NCBI RefSeq assembly: GCF_963678635.1
Contig: NW_026970972.1
Span: forward strand, 126,001 to 190,000
Length of the DNA stretch: 64,000 nt
From: Symsagittifera roscoffensis
Lineage: Eukaryota; Xenacoelomorpha; Acoela; Convolutidae
Reading direction: 5' to 3'
Position numbers and translations under genes: made by a program. Of the stretch, positions 33,801-45,148 are shown piece after piece (position 1 is the stretch's first letter; each line of letters starts with the position of its first letter). The notes under the pieces were generated by a model that saw only the letters and a program-made list of their open reading frames with translations, made no database searches and was not told the DNA's origin.

Positions 33801-34251
33801 GGGGCCTGAAGTCCTCTTCAGATGTCGAATTGGTGGGGACCTCCATTTCCTTTTCCACTTCGAGTTGTCTTCTGAGCTCAGTGTTGCTCTTGTAGGCCGC
33901 CGTCTTGCATCGTGCCAGCACCATGGGCGCCGTTTCTCTCAAATTTCTCTCAGAGACAGCATCCGCCGAAGGACTACTCAATACCTCTACCTCTTTCTTT
34001 CTCCTGCGAGTCTTCACATCTCTGCTTGAGGGCGTTGTCGTTATCATCACTGATTCGACCTCTTTGTCTCCATCCAACCCTTTCAACTCTTGTCTCCCCC
34101 CTGTTCGAGCCTTAAGGATATTAATACTTTTAATCATATTACTAGTCCCAACCTTATCTCCTTTTACACCTTCAACTATTTTATCTACAGTTTTTTGTTT
34201 CAGAGTAGAGCTGCCTTTACATTCATCGTCTCTGGTCGTCGATCGTGCCTT
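30891..34251 (-). pseudogene. ORF2 C-terminal part (element B)
   Basis: Broken frames (34137-33682, 33692-32265, 32231-31524, then a stop-interrupted frame to 31193-30891) match C in order: NSNTELRR-like linker, QYVSGVMGIAYNPF, LLRPSWCPHPHA, HTCDGRSC, IVAECYA, ESWPGVLQVTQK, FSVPRCVWLARMS, YPCHCL-like CPCHCLAQTVWYP, LTHRNAITTG and SLHNSFCLNRES. The same Cys/His positions as in A and C are kept although the frame is broken by several stops. Function unknown. The last segment ends in a Ser-rich tail. Confidence 0.7.
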
Positions 34252-37200
34252 TCATAGCTCGACCAGCTTGCTCAACAGTTCCTTTCTCGCCTTCTCGTCC
34301 AAACCTGTTCCCATCAGAAGCGGCTCTCCGAATTTCACCACTGTGTCCCACAGTTCATCCTTGAATTTGTCTAGCGTAGTCTCGCTGTTCACTTCTTGAT
34401 TGAACTCTCTCAAGAATTCTCGCCAGGCGTCCTCATCCAGAGTTCCTAGGAACATGTCCTTATTTCCCTCGAACGTGTTCTTTTCCCTTTCTTCCGCACT
34501 GAAGAGTATCATTCCCATATTGGAAGCCTCACTCATCAGTGGCAACTCTAGATTTTTACGGGGAGACGGTGTCAGAGGTGGAGTGGCGGTATCTGCCCAA
34601 TTCTCTTCGCTCAGATCTTTCAACAGCTCTTGAGTGGTGAGCTCCTCCCCCGATGGCCTTGGTTCTGGCGTTTTTCCCACTTCCGTGTCCTCCCCGGCTT
34701 CGCTGAGGGTCTCGTCCATACTTTCCTCTCCTGATTCGACTCTTCTTCTCTCAAGAATTCTCTTGAACCTATCTTCCACAGGGCCACTCCTCTTATCTCC
34801 AGGGGTGCCCACCGACAGGGGTGATGGCGTCGCTGGGTCCAATTTCTTGTACTCCGTCAGGGCCACGTACAGCGGACCTGCTGCGTCCAGCTCTTTTCCC
34901 TCTTGCCTCATCTCCACCTGCTCCAGCCCGTAGGGTGCCCGGTACTCTCTAGTTGCGAACTTCATGTCATCCTTCAATGCAATATGCCCCTGGTTCACAA
35001 TCATCCTGCCATCGTCCCACACCGGCAGCATGTTCTCAAATCCCCCCTGCTCAAGCGCTCTCAAGACTTTTCGCATCTCAAACCCTGGGGGCAGCGAGCC
35101 TCTCATCTTCTTCGCTTGAGTCGTCCACGAATTTATCTTCGCCTCACTAGCGTGGAAATATACTGCCGCAGTGTAGCCAATGAACAGGGGATCCCAGCCA
35201 TCAGTGAAGTTCTTCTGCAGTTCCTCTGTTGCCGCTCTCGCGAATATGGATGGGACCACTAGGGGACTGTTCATTCCTAGGGTCATTCTCCTGACTGTTG
35301 GGAACTCGGGGATGGTGGCTGGCAAGATCTCCTTTTCCATTATTGCCTCTAGCTCCCTCTTGACCAGTTCGAAGCTGTTCTTCCAAGCGGGAATTCTCAA
35401 GATCTCCTGTCCACCCGGTGTCAGAGGGTTCAAATTCCAGAACTTGGGATACGTCTCGATGGGGCCCTCACGTTTGCCTCCCATTCTACTTTGCAGTTGT
35501 CCTCGGAAATTATACACCGTCAGTTCTGCATCTTTCACCTTTCCGAAAAGCACTGTATTGCTCATCCCTGTCCTCAGCACCTCTTGCTGACACCAACTGA
35601 GCGCCGTCCCATCCAGCACACTTATGAGGCTCAAGTGCGTCACGGAGTTATAATACGCCGTTACTAGAGGATCCGGGAAGGCATATGTCACAGCTGGTCC
35701 GTAAATGCAGGTTACGACCTCCTCTAGACCCCGGATTATCCCCATCGGGTCCGACCTCATTGCCAGGCACAGATCAGTTAACAAAGGCATTCCACCGTTC
35801 ACCTTCCTCCACTCCTCTCTCGTCTTTGGGTTCTTCTCCTCACCAGTCATGTATCGATTCTGCATCATGAGGTATTGTACTAGCAGCGTCTTCAGCCCTG
35901 CTGCGCACTTGTAGGAATAAGTGTCAATGCTCGAGTGGACTTTCGCCATCGACAGGGGCTCTCCATACTTCATCAGTCGATGAAATGACACCAGATCACC
36001 ATGGGTTAGGAGCACCAGTGCCAGATATCCGTCAATCCGGAGTGTCTCCACACCTCGACTGAACATATACGCTGGGCCCATGTTGAACAAGTATCTGGGG
36101 TAAACCAGGTATAGAGCCAACAGCAGGCTGATGGGCATAATCAATATTTCCTGCACAAACGCTCCAAAGATGGTCGCCTTTGTACCGTACATTTCAGCCA
36201 TAAGCTCTTTCCCCCAACAAGGACTCAAGAACTTGAGAATCTCGTGATCCTTCTTCGTCCTCAGCTCGCCCTTTGCATGTTCTCTCCAGAATCCTCCGAT
36301 CGTCACCTCATTTGCAGCTGAGACAAACCTAGTCACTGTCATCTCTCTTACCTCGGCCACTTCCAGTTGCTTCTCAAGAAAACTCCAGATTTGCTTCACG
36401 AGAGGTGGCGAATTCTCTCTCGTTTTGTCTGTGGCGTTCTCCAGCCTTGGTGTCAGAAATGGCCACCAGCCACTCTCTTGCGTCAGTCGATACGCCATCG
36501 ATTCTAGTTGCTTCTCTGTTGCGGCCACATTCTTTCTCTCATTGCTCGGGCCTCTAGACTTACTGGTGGAACTCGTGATTGTCACTTCCATACTCCCAAA
36601 CCAGAAACTGGCCGTCAAGTGATTTATCACTGGGTGATCGTCCCCGATGACTGGACTGAACTTAAGTTGTCTGGCGAAGTTTGATATCTCTAGCAAGAGG
36701 ACATCGTCCAATACAATGAGGATGTCTGCTAACCCGTAGAAACCCCTCAACGCATGAGACACGTCCGCCCATGCCGCTGCCAATTCCGACTTGCGGAGCC
36801 TCAGGTTTGTTGGTTCCAGCTCTCGATTGGGAGCTGCCATTAGAATCCGCCATTCATTTCCTTCGGCTATCAAGATCAAGACCGCGTATACGAATTGCAG
36901 GGCGGGTGGCATATTCGCGTACCCAGGAGACGTAGTGAACACTACCTTCGTCTTGGATCCGAATCGCGCAACGACGTTCTCTTGCACCTCATTCATTGCT
37001 GCAAACAACGCCTGGATTGCTTCCCAAATTCTTCTTGGTGATGGCTCGTCGCCCTTGAAATGCTCAAGAAACCCAGTCGCGTGTAGGTGATCGTTCATCC
37101 CCGCAAACAGTAGTAACTCGGGTTCGCAAGGCATCTCTGATTTTATTGCCACCACCAGGGTCAACATCTGGTTCAGCTCCGCTCCTGGCAATGAGTATAT

Positions 37201-37452
37201 TAGAGTCTCCGGCCAGAACAACTTGGGAGATGTTCCTTCGAAGTCCGATCTCGCCACGATGACCACCCTCGCAGCAGCTGGATCTGCTCTGTCATAGACT
37301 GCCAGGGTTTTGGCCAACTGGGTGCTCCCACAGGGTTTGCCGTATCTAGGATCATCCGCCAACCTCGTGCCTTCATAGGCGGCGTCTGGCAGCTCCATTT
37401 CCCTTGGGTCCAGCAGTTTATCCACCACCCTCAACTGCGCCGGAGTTGCCAA
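34252..37452 (-). pseudogene. ORF2 second SGNH-like domain and middle region (element B)
   Basis: An open frame of 1,066 codons, joined to the upstream frame by a frameshift at about 37431-37452 (the frames overlap 22 bases). The N-terminal 280 residues carry VVIVARSDFEGTSPKLFWPE, LLLFAGMNDHLHATGFLEH, SPGYANMPPALQFVY, LIVLDDVLLLEISNFARQ and IGDDH, the counterparts of the SGNH-like block in A and C. The last box lacks the Asp three residues before His. Further on come GMPLLTDLCLAMRSDPMGII and SVLDGTALSW, then an acidic Pro/Ser-rich tail. No named family recognised for the remainder. Confidence 0.7.
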
Positions 37453-39746
37453 TCTGATCCTGGCAATGCTCTCCGATGTTTGGGGGGTTCCGCTATGAGT
37501 CCCGGACTTCCCAGTAACATTAGAGGCCTGTAATTGATGGGTCCCATGATCGCCTTTGTGGGAATCCCGGTCAGGTCCGCAGTCTCCATCATTTTTGCTC
37601 TCGAGAAATGCGTCTCATGAGCCTTCAACCAGTCCACGCATTGATGTCTACTCAAGTCCTCGTGCGACACTCGTTCAAGACCCAGAGTCTCCGCTAACTC
37701 TCGTCTGCATTCCAGGTCTTCCAAGTCCAACCCTCTCACTTTTTCTGCATATCTCAACCGAGTGGTCTCTACTGGTCTCTCCACCGGCTTGCTCTCCGAC
37801 ACTACCACTGAGGACACTACCGAGCTCTGGGGCGTTGATGACGTCACCTCCTCGGCCTCCATTGGTGCGGCACCTGACAATCTGGTCTGATTGCTTCTTG
37901 AGCTGTCTCTAGAATCAACCCTTGGTCCCAAACGGCTAGACAAAGCCCTCGAGGCAAGGAATGGTGGGTTTGGAGGTGGTCCGAATGTGAATTGGGCAGT
38001 CCCCAACAGCTCCGCCTCCAGCGCGTTTATGTGCCTTTGAAAGACATCATTTAACCACTCCACTCCCCTCGGTCTGTCAAAGTGGATTCCATCCGCAGAC
38101 GTATCATCAGGGAATCCAGCCTGCTCCATCTGCTCAGCCACATCCAGCAACCCCACTGGGAGAACGCTCCTTTGGTGAATTTTTCTGATCACTTCGTTTA
38201 GATTCCGTACCTTCACGTTCATCTCCATGGCATGTTGATCGGACTTCATGTTGTAGGGGACGGTACACATTGTGAGTAGGGCAGGATCCATTTGAATCCT
38301 CACCTCCTCAAGGATGCAGCTCATCTTGTCGTGCAGTCTCGTCACTTTCCTTGCCTCTCCCCTCGACGTGTCATTCGTCCCGATCATCAGAGTCACCGCG
38401 TATACTCTTGCCATCCCTAGCATCTCAAGTGTCTCCAACATCTGTGGCATGGCAGCTCCAGCGAAGCTCAAGACCCCCGTCTGCCAATGCGACTGAATCC
38501 GGGTTAGCACCCGCAACAAGCTGTCTCCTATAATTAGATGGACTGCGCCTTCTGGTATACGAGGTGGTGAAAGGTACTCCACCCAGGCTGGATCATGGAA
38601 GCAGTCCCTCCTGGCCCTTTGTGCTGAGCGCCAATCCAGGCGATTGTGCCTGTGGTACCTGCTCTCTGTATTCTTCTTATAGCTTGAGATCATTACACTC
38701 CTGATCGGTTGCTCCCTCCACGTCGAGGGTTGCTCCGCCCTCACCGAACTCTCCCGACTTCTCAGCTGTAGTCTCTCGTTCAATTCCTTCAGACGCGATG
38801 AGCTGCCGCTCACCTGACTGCCGCTCGGGGTTGAGGCCGGGGTATATCCTGGCAGTGCCACATCCATTAGTGGGCGTATAGGTTGTGTCTCTAGGCCACG
38901 TAGGGAGGACGTTGACTCAGTTGGTATCCTCACTTCCAGCCCCTCACTCATGTGTTCACGAGCCGCGCGGTCAAGATTAAACCGTCCCCTTGCCCTGGGA
39001 GCTTCGTCCACCTCCATCTGTGATTCCGGCCTCGAGCTGGTGACCACTAGCTCTTTTGGCTTGGCTCCCTTTTGCATATCTAGCTCACGTTGTCGTTGCT
39101 GGATTCTTTCCATCTCCGACTTCAGCTGTTCACAATTTGCGGCATTCTCCCGCACCCTCAGTTCCTGCTGATGTTCGACCCTCAGCATCTCAAGCATTCT
39201 CAGTGTCGGGTCCCGCTCGATGACTGCCTGGTCCCTCTTCAGCTGAGCCTGGTCTCGATCAAGCTTTGCTTGATCCCGGTCAAGGTTCGCCTTGTTCCTT
39301 TCCATCTGTGTCTTCTCGAGTTCTTTCTTCAGAACACTGAGGTCCGGATACGCCTCTTCTGTCTGCTGCGCTCGCATCATCGATGGCGCCTTACTCGTGC
39401 TTTGACCAGCCGATCTTGCTGATGGCCTGGTTGGCAGTGGAAATTCCACAGCGCCATACTCGGTGTTATTACTCAAGCCAGGGTTCCTCGCCAAGTCGAA
39501 GCCCCTTACTCCTCCATCCACATTCCATGACAACCACCTGGTTTGCTCCTGGTTGGATATTCCCTCTGTGGTATAGCCGACCATCAAGACAGCTTCCGTT
39601 GCAGACTCCCTGAATTCACCCTGTTCTTCTAACTGGAGGATGGCGTTCAGCATCACCGCCATTCTCTCATCCACTTGGGTGTAATCCAGATCCCTCAGGC
39701 GTCTGTATAGCTCATCAAGCGTGGGCTTCTTCAGGGCTGCTGGCAT
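37431..39746 (-). pseudogene. ORF2 N terminus with complete SGNH/GDSL hydrolase (element B)
   Basis: This is 771 codons from ATG at 39746. Residues 1-85 match the A N terminus. At about 130-230 there is a K/R/D/Q-rich coiled coil with short repeats (DRDQAKLDRDQAQLKRDQA). The SGNH domain follows with HLIIGDSLLRVL (Ser codon at 38520-38522), SFAGAAMPQML, LMIGTNDTSRGE and SADGIHFD, so the Ser, Gly, Asn and Asp/His blocks all stay in one frame. A Ser/Pro-rich linker leads to VDWLKAHETHFSRAKMMETA, which matches the start of the visible ORF2 of C. The frame then ends early by a frameshift. The enzyme class is hydrolytic; its substrate cannot be told. Confidence 0.8.
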
Positions 39747-39805
39747 TGACTTCTAGAACCTAGCTGCCATCTCTGTGATCTCTGGATGATTTCAAATATT
39801 AATAC

Positions 39806-39879
39806 ACTCAAGAATTACCTTACCGACTCAAGAATTACCTTACCGACTCAAGAATTACCTTACCGACTCAAGAATGCTT
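39806..39879 (-). repeat. 20-bp tandem repeat, about four units
   Basis: ACTCAAGAATTACCTTACCG recurs with exact 20-base spacing just upstream of the ORF2 start. Not seen in A. Confidence 0.85.
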
Positions 39880-40000
39880 CAGAAATATCTTTTTGCAAAT
39901 ATCTTCCGCAAGTGTTGATTATCGCGAGTTCGATCAAGACTTTCTTTTCTATTTTCCACTTGAGTATGGTTGAATTGTCAACTTTGTTTATCAAATTGAT

Positions 40001-40012
40001 CTGAAAATAAAA
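40001..40012 (-). promoter_or_regulatory. Candidate 3' splice acceptor upstream of ORF2
   Basis: The minus strand reads TTTATTTTCAG then ATC, about 255 bases before the ORF2 ATG. It is a close match to a TTTTCAG acceptor and is placed like the TTTTTTAG of element A. Confidence 0.45.
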
Positions 40013-40281
40013 TCCATATTAAGACTAATGTGTCGTGTTCCTAACCTAAAACCCCCCTGTTTACCAGCATGGTTAAAACCTTATCATTTTCATTCCACTT
40101 AAAACAAGTCAAGTGGAAATTCTCTAAGAGCATGCAGATTCATTTTATGTTTTAGCACCGTCAATTTTCTAAAATTCGATTGTCATGCCAATCGCGTTTT
40201 AAGATCCTTTTACCTGTGCCATACCCCAGTACCCGACTTGAGATCCCTTCCTGTCCTACTCGAGACCCCCCTGTACCCAAC

Positions 40282-40899
40282 TCAGGCGATGCTCAAGTAG
40301 TATTTCTTGTGCAGATGTATTATTATCTCTGTTTCTGCGAAGACCACGTGCAGGATAGCATATAATTCCCTTGGGCTCAACTTGCCTCTGTTTGGGTCAT
40401 AGAACGGCATTGAGACCTCCGTTATCCCTCTTTCCATCATGAAGTCTCGTAGTCTGGTTAGTGCCAACATTACTTGTTCAGTGTCGATTGTATTCCTTTC
40501 ATTGACCCTCGTCACTAGAAAGCACAGGTATTTGCCTGGGACTTGCGCTACTGATGGAGGAAGTGCCGCCATTCCTCCCAGCCCCGGTCTCTGCCTGAAT
40601 AGAAACTCCACGTTCTGGTACTCTCTCTTGAAATCAGCCTCCAGTCTCGACTTGAAGCTCATGTTCGCCGTGATACAGATCGCGCTAGTCCTGTTTGACA
40701 GGATGAAGTCGTTATCCGTTATCATGATGTTTTCCGAGTACTCGTTGCGTATTTCAAATTTCGTTTTGAAATTCCGACCTATGTTAGGCTCAGGCTCTTC
40801 CTTATCCAGTTCCAATTCGTTCGTTTCTCTCACTTCCTTGAGTTTCTTTATAATCAAATTTTCGGTGTGGGCAAGTCCTACCCCCCACTCCCCGGACAA
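40282..40899 (-). pseudogene. Macro-type domain, TARG1/OARD1-like (element B)
   Basis: The frame covers an acidic linker (ETNELELDKEEPEPN) and then about 130 residues: ITDNDFILSNRTSAICITAN, FKSRLEADFKREYQN, VPGKYLCFLVTRV, LTRLRDFMMERGITEVSMP, RELYAILHVVFAETEIIIHL. Block order and spacing match TARG1-type macro domains, which hydrolyse ADP-ribose esters. The glycine-rich loop is poor, and the catalytic Lys and the GCGLD Asp are replaced (PFYDPNRGK in place of the latter), so plain ADP-ribose binding or a changed activity is possible. It sits directly after the integrase tail, so it was probably the C-terminal part of Pol; a frameshift near 40900 separates it in this copy. Confidence 0.65.
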
Positions 40900-42250
40900 A
40901 AATATTTATCGACGTCCCCGTCGATGATGTCGGGTCTGAATTGTCCGAAGGAATGTCAAGCGGCCTGTCTGTTGCCGTCCAGCCGAAGAGAGGGTCCTCT
41001 GTTTTCCTATGTTTTTTCGATGACACGTCGACTTGTTGAATGCATTGTCCTTCGTAGTTCTCGTCCTTGACGTCGCGCATCTATTCTAGTATCCTCAAGT
41101 TCGTGTTCTCCCTTCTTTTTATTTCGCTCTGTTCCAGATCCGTCTCCATTTCCGGTGTCGAGTAGTCTTCCTGCGGATAATGTCCACCATCATCAATAAG
41201 CTGCCATTCCTGTTCGGCTTCTAGTTCGCCTGCACCCAGTAATTCCTCGCCCAATTTGTCTGGCTGTATCTTATCGATCAAGAAGTCATCTCCGTACCTG
41301 TTGTACCTCATGCTTGTCCGTTTACGATTGCCAGTCCTGGTTCCCGGTAGTATTGGTCGATCTGGCTCCATCCACTTGGGCACTTCATTTTGCTCCGGGT
41401 CGTTCCAGTCTTCCTCTACAAGCGATCCTGCTTCAAAGTCCACCTCTATCTTATCATTGTCGTCCAAGCTCAAGTTTTCATTGCCATCATTCTTTTCTCT
41501 GGCGCCTTTTTCATTCACTTCACACGCTCGCTTTACTACAAGGTACTCGAGACCCTCCATGTCCTTCGGTATGCACCAGTCCTCTAGGGACGGTACGTGA
41601 GGCTTCAGATTTTCATAATGTGCTGCTCGCCCAGTACTCAAGCGGTAGAACCGTCCTTGTTGATGTACTTCCGTTATCATGAATCGTCCCCTCCGCTTCT
41701 TGAGTAGTTTCTTTCTTCCCTTGGGCGGTATGACATTTTGGAAGACCCACACGTATTGGCCCACTTCATATGGCTTTGCTTGTAATATCTTCTCATCATA
41801 TTTCTTGCGTTGTCTCATTTGCGCTTGCGCCGTGTTCCTCCTGCATAGTTCGTTTAGCTCCTGCTGTCTCCTGATTGCTTCTTTCACGTATGCCTGAGGC
41901 GACGTCCTTTTCCCTTCGTATTCCGGATAAAAGAATGTCAGGGGCGTTGCTCTCTCCCTGCCCGTCAACATCATGAAAGGACTGATGCCCGTCGTTGAGT
42001 GCTGTGTACTGTTGTAGGCCCCTACTACCTGCGGCAGGTATTTATCCCAGTCCGTCATGTATCTTGAGCAGTATACCCTCAACATATTGACCAGTGTCCT
42101 GTTCTGTCTCTCTACCAGCCCGTTGGTCTGTGGGTGGTAGGTTGTCGAGTGTGCTTGAGTAATGTGCGATCTCCTCATCAATTCTTTTGTCAAGTCCCCC
42201 ACAAAAGCTTTGCCGTTGTCCGACTGGAAAGTCATTGGACAACCATACCT
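40900..42250 (-). pseudogene. pol: Integrase core and C-terminal module (element B)
   Basis: The main frame 41081-42235 begins inside the DDE core at FQSDNGKAF (second Asp) and includes NGLVERQN (Glu), LTGRERATPLTFFYPE, then a GPY/F-like module (KKLLKKRRGRFMITEV, GRFYRLSTG). A long acidic linker (DNDKIEVDFEAGSLVEEDWN) leads toward the macro-type domain. A TAA near 42236-42250 separates the two integrase halves. The segment 40900-41080 continues the linker in a broken frame. Confidence 0.85.
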
Positions 42251-43737
42251 TTATATCCAATGCGTTATCAGGTGATCACATGTCTCCTCGGCTGAGGTTG
42301 TCTGACACGGAACCGCTTCCGCCAACTTTGTGAAGTGATCTATTATAACCAGTATCTGGTTATATCCCGACTCCGTCATGCAGATTTTTTGATGGTCTAT
42401 CTGCACCACTTCGTTGAACTCTGAGCTCTCAAAGGACTTGAGGGGGAACTTCATCTTCCTTGGGTCTTTTACCTGGAGACATGCCAGGCAGGCATTCACC
42501 CATCTCTCGCAAGCTTTCCTCATTCCTGGCCAATCAAACCTGTGAAGTATCTTTTGTTGCACTTTGTCTATCCCCTGGTGCCCCATCTGGTCGTGCGATC
42601 TGAAAAGCACCTCTGTCTGATACAACTGTGGTAGTATGATGAGGTTGTGCTTGTGATATATCTTCTCCTCATCTCTCCTCTTGCACGCCACCACCCCATC
42701 AGCTGGTTGATAGAGTAAATCTTTCTTTTCTTCGTAGAACTTGCTCAAGATCTTGTAGCTGTCTTCTTCGAGTTCCCCTTTCTCCTTGGACCTCGTCCGG
42801 ATCCATTTGGAGAGGTTACTTGTCATTTTGTCATTCTTTTGGGCTCTTATCAGGTCCGACAGCCTGTATCTCGCTTTGACATGTTCTTTTAGTGCCATGA
42901 TCTGTCCATTCATTTCCCCAGGGTGGTGGATGTCATCGCTCAGCTTCACGCATACTATCCTCTTCACGATTTTCATGTCATCTTCTGGCACCAGGTTCGT
43001 TCTTACGTTTGAGTTGCATGATAGTTCTCTGAATGGTTTCCTCGAAACCGCAATTCTCTCAAGTTCTTCACCACCTCGGATCTCTTGTACGTCCAGATTA
43101 TACGTTCCTGAAGATGGGTCTGTCTGTAATTCCCTGTCGCGGTGTCTTATCTTCTCTTCCGCCAATATCATGCACAGACTGTCTAGGTTTTCGCTGCTCT
43201 CATCCGAGTTTTCATCCCATTCTTCACGCTCCCCGGACAATTTTCCTTCTCTGGTTTCTTCTTCTTCCGTGGATATGGACCACTCCCCGGACTCTTGATC
43301 TAGTCCCAGGTGTTCAGCTTCTTCTCTGAACGCCACTTCTTTTTCCTAACCTTGGTCTGCTCCAGAATGCTTTCAGGGATTTTGTCAACTAGTGACTGCA
43401 CAACATCTTTGCTATCAATGACGCTTCCTCTTGAAGAGTCTGTATTGCTCACTGTTTCTTTTCTCCGCAGTATCGTGACTTCCGGTTCCTCTTGACCCTT
43501 CTCTTGGATGACGGGCTTATCATCTGATAGTTTCTCGAGCAACCTCATTAAGTCATCATCTATTTGTGCATCTCCCACTTCTACCTGGTTCAGATCATAG
43601 CCTTTTGCCTTGAGCGTCTCCCTCACAATCTTCGATTTGAGTATTACCTCTATCGGAATCCCTCTGTTCTTCTTCAAGATTGTCTTTTCCGGAGGTTCTT
43701 TTGGTAACTCTGGATGATCTTCAATCGGTTTGCCTGA
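42251..43737 (-). pseudogene. pol: RNase H-integrase connector and integrase N-terminal half (element B)
   Basis: Frames 43300-43677 and 42251-43336 overlap by frameshift. The connector is acidic (EEETREGKLSGEREEWDENS). The integrase zinc finger keeps HDQMGHQG, then CLAC, the full HHCC set that A has lost. The core starts with QIDHQKICMTESGYNQIL (first Asp) and IIDHFTKLAEAVPC. The frame ends at a stop directly after THWI at 42251. Confidence 0.85.
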
Positions 43738-44250
43738 TTAGTCCAGCCATCTCGTGAGTGGAAGACTGTCGTACGTTTCCTTGTCCATGAAGGAGAAGCC
43801 ATCCTTGATTTCAGGTCTATCCGCCTCCCTTTGTTCTTGTCTCTCGTAGAACTCCGTCTTCTTACTCAAGCTGTCGGCGTTTTGATGTTTGTCTCGTGTT
43901 CTATGCTCGATTATCATATTGTACCCATCCAGGCGAACTATCCACCTCCCAATGTAACTTTGATCCATTGAGTACGTCTTCAGCCAGCTTAGTGCTCTGT
44001 TGTCGACTCTCAGCTTGAATGGCTCGCTGCCTAAGTACGCTCTATATTTCTCGACAAAGGTGACCACCGCGAACATCTGTGCCTTCGGTGCCCCGTATTT
44101 CATTTCTGTGTCGCTTAAGACTTTGCTCTCGTAGGCTATTGGTCTCAAGACTGTTTTCCCGTTCCATTCCTGTTCTTGATGGAGAATTCCACAAATCGCA
44201 ACTACCGACGCATCCGTGTCCAGCACGTACATCCCTTTCTCCGTCGGCAT
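43738..44250 (-). pseudogene. pol: RNase H (element B)
   Basis: VLDTDASVVAICGILHQ (first Asp), MKYGAPKAQMFAVVTFVEKY, RVDNRALSWLKTYSMDQSY and RTRDKHQNADSLSKK mark a Gypsy-type RNase H. The catalytic Glu position of the second motif reads Gln (KAQMFA here, KAELFA in A), so the active site is damaged. The natural stop is not visible; the frame ends at 43738 within the following connector. Confidence 0.85.
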
Positions 44251-45148
44251 ACCTAGTACTGGTGCCTCACATAGCTCTTTCTTTACTCTCTGGAATGACT
44301 CTTCTGCCGCGTTGTTCCACGTGAATTTCTTGCCCTTATGCCCATTAATTGTTGCATCGGGTATACCTTGTCCGCATAGCCTTTGATGAACTCTCTATAG
44401 TAGTTAGCGAAACCCAGGAAGCTCATCAACTGGTGTTCCGTCTTTGGCGATTTCCAAGTTAGGACTGCTTCCACAGCGTCTGGGTCAGATCTGATGCCGT
44501 GCCTGTCCACCATCCTGCCCAAATATTTTATCGAGTCCTTGAGTATCTCGCACTTTGATGGTTTACACTTTAGCCCCGACCTTTTCATGCATGCAAACAC
44601 CTCGTCGAGTCTCTCAATGTGGTCTTCTAGTGTGGGCGTCGCTATTACCACGTCATCCACTTAGCACATTACCAGATTGCCATACTTCTTCGTCACGCCT
44701 ATCAGCGCGTGTGCCATCAACCGCTGAAATGTGGCTGAGTCATTGCAAAGACCAAACGGCATCCGTTTCCACTGAAATAGACCCAACTCGCAGGCGAACC
44801 CCGTCTTGTCCCTGTCCTGTTTTCTCAGCGGTACCTGCCAGAAGGCCGAACCTAAATCAAGAGTCGTAAAGAACTTTACATCACCTAACTTCGAGAGGCT
44901 CTCATCAATTCTAGGTATGGGATAGGCATCCTTCACCGTGACGGAGTTCAGGTACCGAATGTCACAACAAAACCTCAATTGGTCGCCTTTCTTTTTGGCC
45001 ATCCTTACTCCACACGCCCACGGTGATTTGGCTTGTTCTATCATGTCATACTCTAGTAACGTTTCTATCTCTTTTCTACACGCATCCGATTTATGTGGGG
45101 TCATGCGCCTCGCCCCCTCCCTGGGCGTTCTTGCATTCTCCTCAAGTT
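44251..45148 (-). pseudogene. pol: Reverse transcriptase (element B)
   Basis: Frames 44661-45104 and 44283-44660 give MTPHKSDACRKEIETLLEYD, RYLNSVTVKDAYPIPRIDES, FTTLDLGSAFWQVPLRKQD, FQWKRMPFGLCNDSATFQRL, then the VDDVVIATPTLEDHIERLDE box and KYLGRMVDRHGIR. The Tyr position of YVDD is a TAA stop (44661-44663), and a frameshift near 44300 breaks the connection domain. All other RT motifs are present, so the protein was functional in an ancestor. Confidence 0.9.

Larger units (their letters stand above)
39747..40281 (-). other. Spacer between macro-type domain and ORF2 (element B)
   Basis: Noncoding. It holds four 20-base tandem units (39806-39879) and a candidate 3' splice site (40001-40012). 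It corresponds to 11501-11913 in A. Confidence 0.6.
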
